Shown here: positions 33,969-46,702 of the stretch, one piece after another
Position numbering within the stretch: the first letter of the stretch is position 1
Layout of the letters: every line of letters begins with the position of its first letter
Origin: Paramyrothecium sp. XJ0827
Taxonomy: Eukaryota; Ascomycota; Sordariomycetes; Hypocreales; Stachybotryaceae
Length of the DNA: 64,000 nucleotides
Direction: 5' to 3'
Assembly: GCA_020881915.1 (NCBI GenBank)
Contig: JAJFPB010000009.1
Location: 2,170,001 to 2,234,000, forward strand
Made by a program: the position numbers and the translations under genes
The notes under the pieces: generated by a model
Told to the model about the DNA's origin: nothing
What the model saw: the letters and a program-made list of their open reading frames with translations, nothing else
The model's database searches: none

Positions 33969-36682
33969 ATGGCCGCAGGCACCTACGACGTGCTGCTACG
34001 GCCCTTCCGTGAAGTCGTCAAGCTCGGCCAACTTGCGCAGTCACGCGCCCAGCTTGACCCGGACCCCAGGAACAGCGGCGCTCTGCAGCTAGCGGCGCGA
34101 GCCCTTGCCAACGAGGGCGAGCGTGCCTTGAAGAAGATCACGCCCTTGCTGTTGAACTCGACAGCTGAGTTCAGCGAATTCCTGCTCGATCTGGCCCTGC
34201 ATCAAGGTGCGCTCCCGACTCTCTTTCTTGTAAATCGATCTTGCCGCGACTGACACAAAGCCCTCCACCATTCCAGACGATGTCACTTCCAAGTTCCAAG
34301 ATATTGATGTGTACCTCTACGACTTTGAAGACTACATCGATGTCGACTCGTTCGAGAAGGACAAGTTCGACGCCCTGCAGAGCGCAATCAAGGGCCTTGC
34401 CATAGTCCTCCTGGACAGAATCAGACGACGCGCGGCCGAGGCCTCTCTAGACGAGCAGGCACCGCCAATTGCGTTCGTCCCGTTGCCGCCCACTGCCTTC
34501 CACAATGACCGGTCTGCGGCGCCGCCGCCGGCCACAAAGCGCGCGCCGAGCCGCGGCCGCCTGGTGCCCATGCAGACGCCACTGAAGCCATTGCCGGAGC
34601 CGCCCAGACGGACATCGGCCCCCGACGAGGCCCAGCTCAGGATCCAGCCTCCGGTTGCCAACACGTCGGCGACGCGGCATGTTCACCGGCCGGGGACGGG
34701 CTCCTCCCCTGCGCAGAAATACCAAAGTTCTGACCAGAGCTGGTATGCTGTCGACGAGGCGCACCATGCGCCGGCTGCCCACGGACACCACACGCGGCCA
34801 CAGCCCGGCACGGCAGATGCGCTTCGCCTTAAGATGGAGCAATTAGACACTGGAGTGGGCATGAATTCACGTCATAGGCCGCTTAGTCCAGATAGCCTCC
34901 AAAGCACGCACCCTTCCATCAACCCCTCTACATTCAGCCCTCTCCACTACCGCAGCTCTGCTACTATATCAATACCCGAGAACGACGTGTCGTATGACGA
35001 CGGCGAATGGAGCCCCATAATGACCCAGCAGGGCTACCCAAAAGCAAACACTGTCAGCATCGCCGGGTCTCTCGGCCAATTGACCGAACGCCGTCCGCTC
35101 CAAAGCCATTACACCACGCAGCAGCAGCAGCAGCCGCAGGACAACCCACACAGCCACGCCGCCGCACCGACCGCCTACGATGATCATCAATTCGCTGCTG
35201 GAAACGAGCCGGTCAGCCCAATGTCCGACTCTGTCTACACATTCGGGCACGGCGCCGTCTCCCGGGTCAGCTCCATCAGAGAGTCCAACAGCAGCGGGAG
35301 CAAGACCGACAACGGCAGACAAGAGTCGGTGAAGAGCCTGATTAAGACACCCAGCGGGTCTCACGGCGGCCTTGGGGCGGAGACGTCTTTTGGCATTAAC
35401 AAGGGGTTCTGCAGAGGTGCTCATAAGTTCCTTACCGAGGGCCCAGGCCTGGCCGTTAAGAAGGTTGGTGGTCAAGGCCCGTCCCCCGGCCTTGGCACAA
35501 ATGGCAAGGAGTACACACCAGAGTTCCACTCGATGTTTTCAACCCCCATAGGACATATGGAGCCAGTGGCTCAATGTACGCATTGCGAGTACAAGGGCAT
35601 CTATTCGCAGCTGCTTCAAGACATGCAGCAGGATCGTAAGTCTCTTCTTTATGTTGCAGGCGTACCCTTGATAGAATGCGCATAACTAACATGGGGTTCG
35701 AACAGCTTTGGCGAACCAGCAAACTCATGGGCTGCGTTATCGAGTCCGATTCTTATATAAATCGCACGTACTCACAAGAGACTTGGAAAACGTCTATTTT
35801 GCCTGTCTCTTCTGCGCGCAAGCGGGTGCGACTTGTCGCGAGTCAGATGCTACAGTATTTCAATCCGTCAGCCTTCTGTTCCGCCATCTCGCACGGCATC
35901 CGCTTCCTTTACCCGACGTCCAAGGAATTACCGTCTTGTATGACACCATAGAGCCGAATCAGCCGGGAGCGCAGGACTTTGACTTGCATATCCCTAACCC
36001 CGCCGCCAACTTGGAAGCTGCATCTGTTGCCGACAAGATCGAGAGCGATGCAGCCCAGGCTGCACCGCTACCCACGGCTCGAGCCTCGAAAGAGCACATC
36101 CAAAAGCGCAACGAGAAACCCTTAGCCAGGCCTGGCCCGACCGACGCAGCTCTGAATGCGCTGGAAACTTTGCAATTCCTGGCAGGCGCAAAGATCACAC
36201 AAGTCGACTTCCCAGAAAGGTGGGAAGGGAAGTGGTGTCGAGGATGGCATGACGGCGTCTACGGCGTGTTCCCCAGCAGGCTGGTAGAGCTCGAACCTCC
36301 AAGGGGATATCGAATGAGCTCCTTGCCGAAAAGTGGTCGAAGCGCGGTGACGAGGTGGAAATGGGAGCCGAAAACATCGTCATCGTTGCCATGGCTGAAG
36401 CTCGGCAAAGGCGAAAAGGTCAACAGCATAGCTTGTAAGTCAAGTCTACCCCATGATCCACGACTGCTTGTGCCTCTGAAATGCTAATACTAAATTCTCT
36501 AAGGGGATGATCCGCAATCCTGGTACTGGATTGGCGAAAATAACCAGGGTAGGGTGGGCATATTTCCCAAATCACATATCAAGATAGAGAGTGTAAGGGA
36601 CGGCGTATACGAAGATCCGAATTCGAAGGCAGCGTCAAAGGGTTCATCTGGATTCTCGTCTTTGTTTGGGAGAAGGGGTTAA
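33969..36682 (+). CDS. Two-SH3-domain scaffold protein
   Basis: Four exons (introns 34207-34276, 35636-35705, 36435-36503), 834 aa. The N-terminal 180 residues are helical and conserved-looking (VLLRPFREVVKLGQLAQSRA, VYLYDFEDYIDVDSF, LQSAIKGLAIVLLDRIRRR). A long disordered middle is rich in Pro, Ser, His and Gln (includes QQQQQPQ). Cysteine pairs occur around 35.57 and 35.82 kb (CTHCEYKGIYSQ, CLFCAQAGATC). The C terminus carries two SH3-like domains: about 680-730 (FLAGAKITQVDF, WCRGWHDGVYGVFPSRLVEL) and about 758-806 (KGEKVNSIAWDD, YWIGENNQGRVGIFPKSHI). SH3 domains bind proline-rich peptides, so a cortical or signalling scaffold is likely; the partner is unknown. No catalytic domain is present. 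Confidence 0.85.
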
Positions 36683-39209
36683 ATGGTAAAAAAGGGTAGT
36701 GATATGTAGTATCAGGACGGATAATGTATTATGCCCAAGGCCAGTTATGATGTAGGCCACTTTCCTGCTCTCACGCAGTGAATTGAATTTGATGTTCTTT
36801 TCATTGTAGGATAGAAATCGCAGAAGCGGTGCGCCCTCTTTGACACCTCTCGACCAGAAGCTCCGCCGATTTTCAGGCAGCCGTAGTCAACATCACTGTC
36901 GTCCAAGTGGCTCATGACGACTGCTTCTGCAGTCTGCCGAAACTATCTACTGGTGATGGCGTTGGGTCAAGATCCTGCCAGGGTATTTGCGGCACACCAG
37001 ACGCCTCCCGCGTTAGCTTTGAGGGCTGTCGGTGTGTCTCAATGCGATTCGTTTGGAAACGATACGAGCCGGAACTACTTCTCAAGCCTCCTACGTAGAC
37101 ATAAACTGATCATAAAAGATATCTAGAGCACGGCGTTGGCTGTACGGCTTCGCCGGATGTCGACCGGTGAGGGTTCTGTCTGACGTCTAGCTCCTAACTG
37201 AAAGACACAATGTTTTCTCGACATAGAAGGTCAAATTCGGTAACCATCATGCGTGGACTACTTATGATCAGCAACTATAAACAAATGATTCAAGATGAAA
37301 AGTAGGGATTACATGCATGATGCGTTCCCTTATGGGTGTCGAGAGTATTCAGCGTAGCATACTTTCAATAGAAGGATGATTAGTACGGACTTTCCGCGTA
37401 TCGGCTGCGGCACCACCGGAAGAGGCGTTTGAAAAACCCACCAAGATGCAAACGCATGCCCAAGCAAACCTTTTGAGTACTTCCTCCCTGCCACAATTGG
37501 TCCGTGGGAAAGTCTGGATCTCGCTGCGAGGTTAGACTCGTATCCACTATGGGGAGGACCCGTAGATAGGATTAGAGCATACTCACCAACTCCATTGTTA
37601 TTTTTATCTAGCCACAACTGGCTCAGATAGTAACGAGAAATATGGTAACGCAAAATGTACATCAAGTCGAGTCCGCCACCCACTTGAGAAAGCTTTGGCA
37701 CCACAACAAATCAACCAAATCTTCACCCCAAGATCTGCCCAGAGGTGCCGCCACATAGATCTGGTTACCATAAAGACCTGCCACCACTGAAGTCCGATGC
37801 AATCGAAGCCCCGCCACCAACAACGACCGGGGCAAATAATCTTTTGGAAGGCCTCGAAGGATACTGACCAGATGACAGCCCTGAAGATGAAAATGTCGTG
37901 AAGCCAAGAACACGAAGGTCTTGCACGCAGGGTAGAGTGATAAACTTGCCAAAAATACGGAAGATAGTGGCCAAAAAAAGAGAGCACGGATGAAGTAGGC
38001 GCTCTGGAAAATAATCTTGGCTATGCTGATGAGCACATCTGACGGATGGAATGTAGTAAACCCCCAGTGATAGAAGAGAGTCGACTGATGTAGGAGTCGG
38101 CAAAGAGTAACAAGCATGTTTTCAAGGTATCCATCTACATAAATATTTCCTTTTTATTGAATTCACTCAAGGTTATACTTACGCGGGGAGGCCGAGGCTT
38201 CTTGATGAATCTCGCATAGCCTGTATCTCTTAATAGGACATTCTGTTACAGGGTAACTGAGACCCTGGGATCAGAGCGCCGGAACAAGGCCCACTAACAG
38301 CTATATAACGGCCGCTCCCCAGGGACCTAGCTAGTCTTCTTCTTCTTCTCCTTATGCAGTTGAATAACATCATCAAGGACCGCATCCAGAGACCCCTAGA
38401 TGCCGCCTCCTTACATATTCAAAGGACTTTGAAGGGATTTACAAGTAAATTATAAGCTTCAAAGGAGATTCTGAAGCTCTTTCAAAACTATTCTAAGTCA
38501 GAACACTGTATAAGGACTGTCAAAATACCGCCCTCCCGAGTAGGTAGTTCTTGGCCTGCCGGCTCTGCAAAGCCCGAAGTTAGTTCTTTGCGTCGTGATA
38601 AGCTCAATGCGGCGTTGGTGGGCAACCTTGTTCGTAAAACAAAGTAGAGCTACCGGCGGTAAATCTTAGATAGCCTGGCAGTTCTTTTGTGTGATATATG
38701 AACCATGTTCACGCCGCCGTAAGTTTTAGAATTCATTGATCTCTCTTCTCAAAGTCTTCCACCCAGGGTTTTTCGTGCTAAAAAAATCACACCTCTCGGC
38801 TTCTGCAATATTGTAATAGAACAACCGTACACCCCCCACGTCTCTGGCTTGCTAGCATGGCTACGAGCCAGAAGCCCCGTTGAGGCGGCCCATGTCCTAC
38901 AGTCGATGTTCTCTTCTGGATGACACCCCATGCACCAAACCACAGCCCAAGGCAAAAAGCCGTGGTCCAGTGGTCTGGACATCTACCATACGTCGATGAA
39001 GCTCATCAGGGCTGCCAAGAATACAACTCAAGCGTGGGGCCTCTTTTCCGCAATCCATTTCTTCCTCCCAAACCGCAAACAACCCTTTTTCGTCGCGTCT
39101 ATACAGCCATCTCTAGCCTAGACGGGCATTCCAGGACAATTGCTTTCACGGTAGATAAGACGTCCCCTGGCCGGAAGTTCTGTTTAGCCACCTGCCCACA
39201 CCGAATTAT
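36683..39209. other. Gene-poor region
   Basis: 2.5 kb without a supported gene. Overlapping minus-strand frames at 37.3-38.1 kb are hydrophobic but mutually conflicting, and none has a recognisable family. A TTC-type microsatellite lies at 38.34 kb. Confidence 0.5.
38335..38353. repeat. TTC microsatellite
   Basis: A short run of about four to five TTC units in a pyrimidine tract. Confidence 0.6.
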
Positions 39210-39674
39210 ATGCATCGAGAAGCCAATATTCAAGACCAAGGCTGGTTTCACGCACGTACAGGTGCTTTTGATTCACAGTGCTGGACATGTTCCCTGGAAC
39301 AAGTTCCCTTATACTTGGAACAGTATCAAGAAAGTGTGGACTTATACTGGGACAGCCATCGTGGTCATTACTTGGAGGTCTTTCGGTGTGTCAGCTGCTA
39401 CACAGATGCCTTCTTTGAAATCAAGGTGGTTCGCAACCAATTTCATTTTAGGAAGGTTTGCTTCAAGGACTTAGGCTCGGGGGCTAGCTTCGCTGAGCCC
39501 AAGTGGAAAGCTCTCTTGCAAGAGCCTGTCAACGTGAAGAGGTGGTCAGATGATAAGGACCAAAAACATGTATACAGGCGGGCTGCGGAGGCGGCCAAAA
39601 TATGTCAAGATACCAGCTTACCTCCACCATACATCGAAGCAGTCATGTTGAATAATGGACCCAATCTGCTTTGA
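39210..39674 (+). CDS. Hypothetical CxxC-containing protein (weak call)
   Basis: A 154-codon frame whose translation looks protein-like throughout: WTCSLEQVPLYLEQYQ, a CxxC pair (CWTC) and a second (CVSC), then FHFRKVCFKDLGSG, KRWSDDKDQKHVYRRAAEAAK and a proline-rich end. The two CxxC pairs about 36 residues apart could bind one metal. No family recognised. The ATG at 39210 may be internal, because the frame is open for a short way upstream; an exon could be missing. A competing plus-strand frame (38920-39474) overlaps it, so only one can be real. Confidence 0.35.
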   Translation: MHREANIQDQGWFHARTGAFDSQCWTCSLEQVPLYLEQYQESVDLYWDSHRGHYLEVFRCVSCYTDAFFEIKVVRNQFHFRKVCFKDLGSGASFAEPKWKALLQEPVNVKRWSDDKDQKHVYRRAAEAAKICQDTSLPPPYIEAVMLNNGPNLL

Positions 39675-41491
39675 GTAGTTAGAAATTACGAATCTACCCC
39701 TGCCAAAGATCTGCCTCATGTCCTGTGCGTTTCAATTCCCACCCCAGCAAGGCAACAGTGGACCCTCATTAAAAGCTAGCGGGCCCATCGCGAATTGACT
39801 GCCTCCTAGCTAAGAAATAAGAATGGAAATAGTTGGGAACCGCGTGACTGTACTGTGCCAAGCGCTGCCAAACGAGTTCATCGGGGGCTTCTACTATGGC
39901 GACGACCTACCAAAAGGTCATTTTCCTCAAATGCTCCGCACTATACAATGCAGTAACAGTGTTGCTGGAAGTTGTAGGTCACAAATCGAAAGGCGTGGTC
40001 GAATTCTTTTGCCGCGATTGGCCGGCTGATATTGCTGGGAGAAGCCGCCCAACCAGCTCAGCCGTCACATTTACTAACTATATGTGAAAATAGCAGCTTC
40101 TGGATGTTTACACCAATGCTCGCTTAGAGACTTCTACGGGCTCGCGCTTGTTTCAAATCGCCACCCCTTTCGATGCCGGGCGCAAAAGCGGAGCCAGACC
40201 TGCCACAGAGAAGCCAACGAATTAGGACCCATCAGATCACCAACCTCTAATCGCGCAAGTCTGCGGGCACCCTCCGTCATATCCGGACCGATTCCTAGAT
40301 CGATATCCTTCATTATGGTAAGACAAACTGGTTTACATGTTGCATTTCATGTCTTGTGTCCCAGTCCTTCTACCAACCCACTCGCCTGGAGTCTGCAAAG
40401 AACGCGTGGAGAATTGGGCATGCGAGGTTCTATGGTTTACGATCCGGCGACAGTATTTTGATGTGGATGGTGGATTTATGACCCTTGAAGGTATCTGGTG
40501 ATTCTGCTGAGCAATTCGCGTCAAGTGCCCTCCGTCAACATACTTGGCCCTCGGATCCCTCGCGGATCAAAGGCTCGTGGATCCGCTTCAAGTGGAGGCT
40601 ACTCTCATTTTCGATTTGTCTTTCATCACCTGCTGGGTCAAATGTGGCGACGCAGACTCAACCTCCGCAGCGACCAGGGTGTATGTTTCTACCCTGACTC
40701 TCCGTTGCTTGCGCTTCCTGAGACGATTCGGTCCCGGTGTGCCGCAAACCATCCTGCCCGTGTGGTTCAGCAGTCACGACTTTAGCGTCACAATGGGTTC
40801 ATCGGCATCGGATGGATAGGTAAACAACGAACGCGCTCGGGTGGTTTAAGGGCGAGCATCTTGCAGCAAGCGGTGCTGAGATCAGTAGCATATCGCACGG
40901 CGACATCACCTTGACATGCACCACCACGTGGAAATTTGAGGACTAGGAAGGAAAGTCGCTAAGCCGTAAATCTCATGATGTGTCTTCCCGCGGGCACCGA
41001 GGGATGACAGGACGCTGGTAGGTCCAGCATGAATTTCCATATCTCACTTGGACTGGTTAAAAGAATAAAAAAATAAAAAAAGACAAGAAAGTGAATGATT
41101 CAAGATGCCTGCTACTACACAGAGTCCGTGAGTACCACGTAACTCATCGGACCTATCACGAATCCTTTGCAGGGTTGTCACGTTACGTGTGGTCTCGTCT
41201 TGGCAATGAGAAAGGGCAGAAAGAGGAACGAATATGTCGGTTCAGCAGAGAAGAGCCTCTGTCATCCGCGACGTCCTTGTTAAGTTTCCTCAAAGCACTG
41301 TGGGTAAGGTGAGGGTCTTCCCTTGTTACGGAGTTCAGAGTGCGGTGCCGCGGGAATAGAAAGATTCCGTGATAAATGAATGCCCACGGCCAAGGTGGAT
41401 TCTTGGGGGCCACTCAGATCCACCAAAGGCAATACGCCACGCCGGCTATTTGTCAAAACGCGACGTCTACTGGGTCTGACCTGATCTAATC

Positions 41492-41500
41492 TTATCTGAT
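41492..41500 (-). promoter_or_regulatory. Candidate SreA-type GATA site (distal)
   Basis: Minus-strand ATCAGATAA, a perfect match to the ATCWGATAA element described for fungal iron-responsive GATA repressors (SreA/Urbs1 group). It lies 1.2 kb upstream of the siderophore transporter start. Function is inferred. Confidence 0.5.
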
Positions 41501-42022
41501 TCATTGAGGAACCCCACATGGCAATGCATCCCTGGTGTAAAATTTTGCACAAGCTCCAGTCTGCGGCAAACCGAGGTGGGTGCGAATGGGGGAAAACAGT
41601 TGAGCCTGACAAGGATCAAGACGAAGTAGCTACCTCGATTTTGATTCCTTACGTTTGGATATCGTATATCCGAGTTGCCTCCAACTCGAGACATGGCGAA
41701 GGCATCGTTGTCTTGGCCGCCCAAAGCAAAGGCACGGCCTGCTGGACTATGAGGGCATTTCTGTCTCCCCCCCCTCCCTCCAAGAAGTGCGTGCGTTTGC
41801 CGGCCCAATCCAAGCATCTAGTTCCGTTTGCTCAAAACCATAAATTACGTAGTGATCGGCCGGGCGTTCTCTATTGGGTCACTAGCCCGGCCTGCCGCAC
41901 GCCATATGACGAGGCCTTTTACCCGCTTGGCAGCACCATCCTGAAGCCAACCGTCCGCCACCGCCAACCAAACAGCGCACACACCGAAGCTGACGCCCCC
42001 CCGCCGTCCGTCATTGATTATC

Positions 42023-42031
42023 TTATCTGAT
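42023..42031 (-). promoter_or_regulatory. Candidate SreA-type GATA site (proximal)
   Basis: A second perfect ATCAGATAA on the minus strand, 0.67 kb upstream of the transporter start, flanked by further TTATC and TGATC half-motifs. Two copies of a nine-base site before an iron-uptake gene support iron-dependent repression (inference). Confidence 0.55.
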
Positions 42032-42697
42032 CTAATCTGATCATGCCGCGGATCACGTCCGTTCGCCAAGGGCTCATGCCCGATGCCGGACACGGCCGCG
42101 TTGTTTCGACCCTTCAGCTCCCTGCAGATCATTGCCGTTAAAGGGAACTGCCCAGCCCGTCATGTCCCTTACTCGCCAATAACCTTCCAATGCGACCCGT
42201 TGGTGGTAACCCAAGGCCCCGGCAGGATTAGTGGAGAGTGGCATGACGTTACACTGGGGATCTTCCCAGGCCACCCATTCCCGTCTCCATCCCGTTCAAC
42301 TCTGTTGGCCGACAGCTGTGATTAGCTCAGGCGCGGAGCTTTAGGGAAGCTCCCCGCAGAGCTCTGCTCAGAGATGGGTGACTTTGGAGGACCGGAGTCG
42401 TGTGGACCTCAACCACTGCACACCGAAAGCCCTGCATGGACACACACTCTTGCCACTATCCTAGCACAGAGCCTGTTTGCCGATCCCTAAGGCCGAGGGT
42501 CGTCCGGTATTAAAACCAGGCTTGGCGGCCGCATTTTACCTGCGTCCGATGAAGCTGTTGTCGTCCTGTGCATGAAAATCTTGCCCGGCGCTTCCTGCTT
42601 GCACAGACTGGCCTGATCACCAGCCGAGATCTTCAAGACCCTCGCCGAGACTGAGCTGCAGCATCCTACAGCTCGTGCTTCCTCTTTGTTCATCGCA

Positions 42698-44575
42698 ATG
42701 GGTCTAACTACCTCGAACGGCATGGAGGCCGTCGACGTCCAAGCCGCTCCCCGCGCGACGCCTCCGGACTCCGAGAAGAACATGGCACACGACCAGGAAG
42801 GTCGACCAGGAAGCAACGACGACTCGGCCTACAACTATGACAGCGAGGAGCACATGCAGGGTGGTGTGCAGCGTGTGAGAGCCATCACGACCGTCTGGTC
42901 CAAATGGAGTCTCGTCTCCATGTTTTGCCTGTGAGTCGCCAATCGAAACGGAGACACGACAACGGGTGGCCGCCACCATCAACAGAGACACTAACATCGA
43001 AACACCAGGCTCTACCTAATCACCTTTGTCGATTTCCTTCAGAATGCCATCGACGCTGCGCTCAACCCCTACATCACCTCCTCGTTCGGCGCCCACGGAC
43101 TGCTCAACATTGCCAGCATCCTGTCCAGCATCCTCGGCGCCGTCGCGCCCCTCCCTCTCGCCAAGGTCATCGACATCTGGGGACGAGTCGAGGGCTTCGT
43201 CGTGATGGTTGTGGTGTGCCTGGTTGGCATGATCATGAAGGCCACGTGCTACGACATCCAGCAGTACGTTGCCGCGCACGTCCTCTACTGGACCGGTCAC
43301 ATCGGCATGCTGTACGTGATCGAGGTCATGATCTCCGACATGACGACCCTGACGAACCGCATGATCCTCATCGGCATCAATGGCACGCCTCGTATTGCCA
43401 GTACCTTTGCAGGACCCGCCATTGCGACTCTTTTCTACGACAATCTGAACTTCCGCTGGGCCTTTGGCGCCTTCGCCATCATCCTCGCCGCCTGCAGCGC
43501 TCCCGCCATGCTGTTCATGGTCTACATGGCCTCTCAGGCAAAGAAGGCCGGCATGATGACGCATCGTAAGCGGAACCCGGACAGGACGTGGTACCAGGGC
43601 GTCTGGTTCTACGTGATCGAGTTCGACTTGGCAGGCATCATTCTCATCTCGGGCGCCCTTTCTTGCCTACTTCTTCCCTTCAGCCTGGCCCCTTACGCCC
43701 CCAACGGATGGAAGACGCCGTACATCATTGCCATGCTCGTGCTCGGAGTCCTCCTCTTCCCCGTCTTTTATGCTTACGAGGCATATGTCGCCCCTGTGCA
43801 GTTCCTGCCCTTCAAGTACCTCAAGCAGGGAACCATCATTGGTTCTGCCTTGCTATATGGTATCATGTTCCTGTCCACCTTCTGCTGGAATGGATACTAC
43901 AACTCGTACCTTCAGGTTGTGCACCGGCTGAGCATCATTGACGCCGGCTACGTTCTCAACGCCTACTCCCTGACGGCCACTGTCTTTGCCCCCATCATTG
44001 GCTACATCATCAGCAGGACCGGAGACTTCAAGTGGACCGCCTATACCGGTGTTCCCATCATGCTGATCGGTACGGCCATCATCATCCCTCTGCGCGCCCC
44101 GGACACGAACCCGGGCGTACTGGCCTTCACCCAGATTTTGGTCGGCCTGGGCAGTGGCATCTTCACCGTGTGCAGTAACATCGCCATCATGGCGCCGGTT
44201 ACCCATCAATACATTGCTGTAGTCAATGCTTTGTCGGGTCTCTTCGGAGGTGTAGGCGCTAGTATTGGCCTGGCCATTGCCGGTGCGATGTGGAACAACA
44301 TTCTGCCACAAGAGCTGGAAAACCGCCTCCCGGCCGAGCAAAAGGCCAACGCGAGAACCATTTTCGGCGATTTTGTTCTGCAAATGTCTTTCGAAGATGG
44401 CACACCTGAACGACAGGCGATTGTTGACTCGTACGCTCATGTTATGAGATTGATGGTGATTGCTGGTGCCTGCTTTATGCCTCTCTGCTTGCTCTCTATC
44501 TTTGTTTGGAAGAACATCAACATTAAGAAGATTGAGGAGGAGAAGGGCAAGCAGACCAAGGGCACAGTCTTCTAA
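42698..44575 (+). CDS. MFS siderophore-iron transporter (SIT/ARN family)
   Basis: Two exons (intron 42931-43008), 599 aa, with about 14 transmembrane segments. The N-terminal tail is acidic (NYDSEEHMQGG) and leads into GVQRVRAITTVWSKWSL, the usual opening of siderophore-iron transporters. Other family features: YLITFVDFLQNAIDAALNPY, KVIDIWGRVEGF, TNRMILIGINGTPRIASTF, and GLFGGVGASIGLAIAGAMWNN with ILPQELENRLP near the C terminus. It should take up ferric siderophores across the plasma membrane by proton symport; the ligand is not predictable. Two SreA-type sites lie upstream. No siderophore NRPS is in view. Confidence 0.85.
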
Positions 44576-44997
44576 GCCGCATGGTGTAGATACTCTTGCC
44601 AACCACCTTGGCGATACATTGGTGCTAGTCAAGTAAGCAAACTAGGATACTAAAAGTTTTCAACTGGAGGGTTCAATGTTGTAGATTATCGAGGTACATT
44701 ATTCCAACTCACACTTTCAACAAAGTGTGCTTCATTTCTGTCTGGTCGTTCTAGTGCTGCTGCACGGCAAGTCGTTCTCTTTCGACCTTGTGAGATATCA
44801 ACCCATAATGTGATGGTTTGACAGGGTCCTAAAGGCAACCTAATGAGTTTGACTTGCAAAAAGATAAATGTCTTGAGATAAAATCGAATTATCTCCAGAC
44901 TCTTAAAAACACAGTTCGTACAATTTTACATTGATTTATCGATTTTCTCCTTCAATCCGAAGAAATCAGTCGATCCAGGTCTAGGGTAGTTTGCTCC
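44576..44997. other. Intergenic (convergent 3' ends)
   Basis: AT-rich terminal region between the transporter and the P450 at 45 kb. No coding sequence. Confidence 0.6.
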
Positions 44998-46702
44998 CTA
45001 CGCAACCACGTTCCAACGAGCATCCTCCCATCCCTTCCGCCGCATGATCTGAACACGGAGATCTGAACCATCTACTGGCCTGCCTATGCCGTTGGTCAGA
45101 GGTGGAACTGTACTCTTAGGTACCGTGACGGGACTGCCACTCGAGTCGGTGATGTCGTAACCCAATAGAAGCAGCGCAAAGGCGCCGAGGATCTCGCCGG
45201 ATGCAAAGTAGCGACCAGGACTGTAATGCTAGTGTCAGTGATGATCAATATCATGGGCAAATGACCTGACTCACCAAATGTGCTTGCCGCCACCAAACGG
45301 AAAAAACCCGTGCGCGTTGGCCACGCCGTCGCCGAGGAAGCGGTCGGCCTTGAATATATCTACATCAATGCCCCATTCCTTATCGTCTTTCTGCAGAACC
45401 CAGTTTGGAATCATGAGTTGCGCCCCTGCCTTCAACAAGAACGTAGTGGTGCCATCCGAGACTTCCGTGTCGGCCATGACCTTCCGATTGACGGTGCCCA
45501 CGAACGCAAGTCTTTGCGTCTCACGGAAAGCCGACATTAGTAGAGGACAGTTCTGTTCGATACGGTTAATGTGAAGCTTGAACAGGGGCGTATCACGACT
45601 GTGAGACTTGTCCTCCTCGACCAATGGTTCTAGCTCCTGCCGCAGTCGTTCCACTGTATCCGGATTGCTCAAGACGTATATGTAAAACCAGTACGTTGTC
45701 ATGATGGTATTGAAAATGGCACCCTGGGCAACGGCTACCTCAAGTGCTCCACTCGAACGAGCAGACATACCAAACTTTCGCTCGAGAGCCATTCTCTCTT
45801 TGGTGAACGGAGGAACATCGTCATGGCAGTCGTCTTTCGCCGTGTAATAGTCCGAAAAAGCTTTTTGAAGAGCGTCCCTTGCTGAAAGTGGTTTCCGCCT
45901 CAGGGCTGCAGGAAGAAACTTGGGGATGAGCAAGTGGAGACCGTCATCGTAATCCCTAGCAAAAATATGAGATTTGTCCAAGGTTTCAAGCCTTGGATGA
46001 GGCTTTGCTTACCAGTAGTGCTCGACATTTTCGGGATTTCGGAATGGATTTTTGTTGCCCCACAAGGCATCCGAGCTCGCTACCAACATGAGGGTACGAA
46101 TCCAATCGAAGAAGTTGTCAATAGTGGCCACCTCGTGAGTGATCGAATCGTTCAGTGCCCTGGCAATGTTGTCTACTGCTCGAATATTCATCTTCAGCAA
46201 TTCCGGCCCCGTCATTGAACCATACACAATCTTTAGCCAAGGCGAATAAAACTCGGGGTTTTCATAGATTTCTAGCCCTGTGCGATCGATGCCCGTCGAT
46301 GCCGCAATGAAGTCGTGGATATGAGGATCGAAGCTCAACGAACGGTTTTTGAAGACTGCTTCAGGGAAGCCTGGTGAGGCGAGAAGATACAATTTGCCTC
46401 CGAGAATGGGCAAGGTATAGCCGGGAGATTTGGATCTGCGACTGCTCACGATCAGTAAAGGTGCCCCCTCAAGAGGGAGTAGTAGCGTACACGATAATGT
46501 CCCCATACTCGTTCGAATATCTTATTAGGCCCAGGAGATGACCAATGACCGGAACCCGAGGCCGCAGCATCGGGGGCTCTTTATTGTTCATTTTTACTGG
46601 CCACACAATAAAATATAGTATCAGAGCACCAACAACGACAATACTGGCGGTCGTGACGTCGAAGCCGGCACCAGCTACGGCAAAGATGTCTGCGGCAGCC
46701 AT
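44998..46702 (-). CDS. Cytochrome P450 (CYP7/CYP8-like group)
   Basis: Four exons (introns 46442-46490, 45956-46012, 45221-45274), 514 aa. The N-terminal anchor is FDVTTASIVVVGALILYFIV. P450 marks: helix-I region AVAQGAIFNTIMTTYWFYIY (lacking the usual acid-Thr pair, as in the CYP7/CYP8 and related fungal families), ExxR in RETQRLAF, FKADRFLG and the haem loop FPFGGGKHI-CPGR, split by the last intron. The C terminus (EDARWNVVA) is intact. It likely acts on a lipophilic steroid- or terpenoid-like substrate; this is inference from family resemblance. It shares a 642-bp divergent promoter with the Zn2Cys6 regulator at 47.3 kb. Confidence 0.9.

Larger units (their letters stand above)
39675..42697. 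other. Gene-poor upstream region of siderophore transporter
   Basis: 3.0 kb without a supported gene. It has an A-rich tract at 41059-41081 and two clusters of GATC/TTATC motifs, near 41.47-41.50 kb and 42.02-42.04 kb, annotated separately as candidate iron-regulator sites. Confidence 0.5.

Noticed and set aside
37330..38117. Hydrophobic minus-strand frames
   Set aside because: Three frames overlap with conflicting reading, none has a signature or a consistent splice pattern; the hydrophobicity comes from base composition.
38920..39474. 184-codon plus-strand frame overlapping the CxxC ORF
   Set aside because: It overlaps a better-looking frame; its first third is low in structure and no family was recognised. 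Only one of the two can be real.
41518..42030. 170-codon plus-strand frame
   Set aside because: Translation is low in structure and contains the GATA clusters; no family features, so it was treated as upstream regulatory DNA.
43016..43564. Minus-strand frames antisense to the siderophore transporter
   Set aside because: His/Asp/Glu-rich shadow of membrane helices on the other strand; not a gene.
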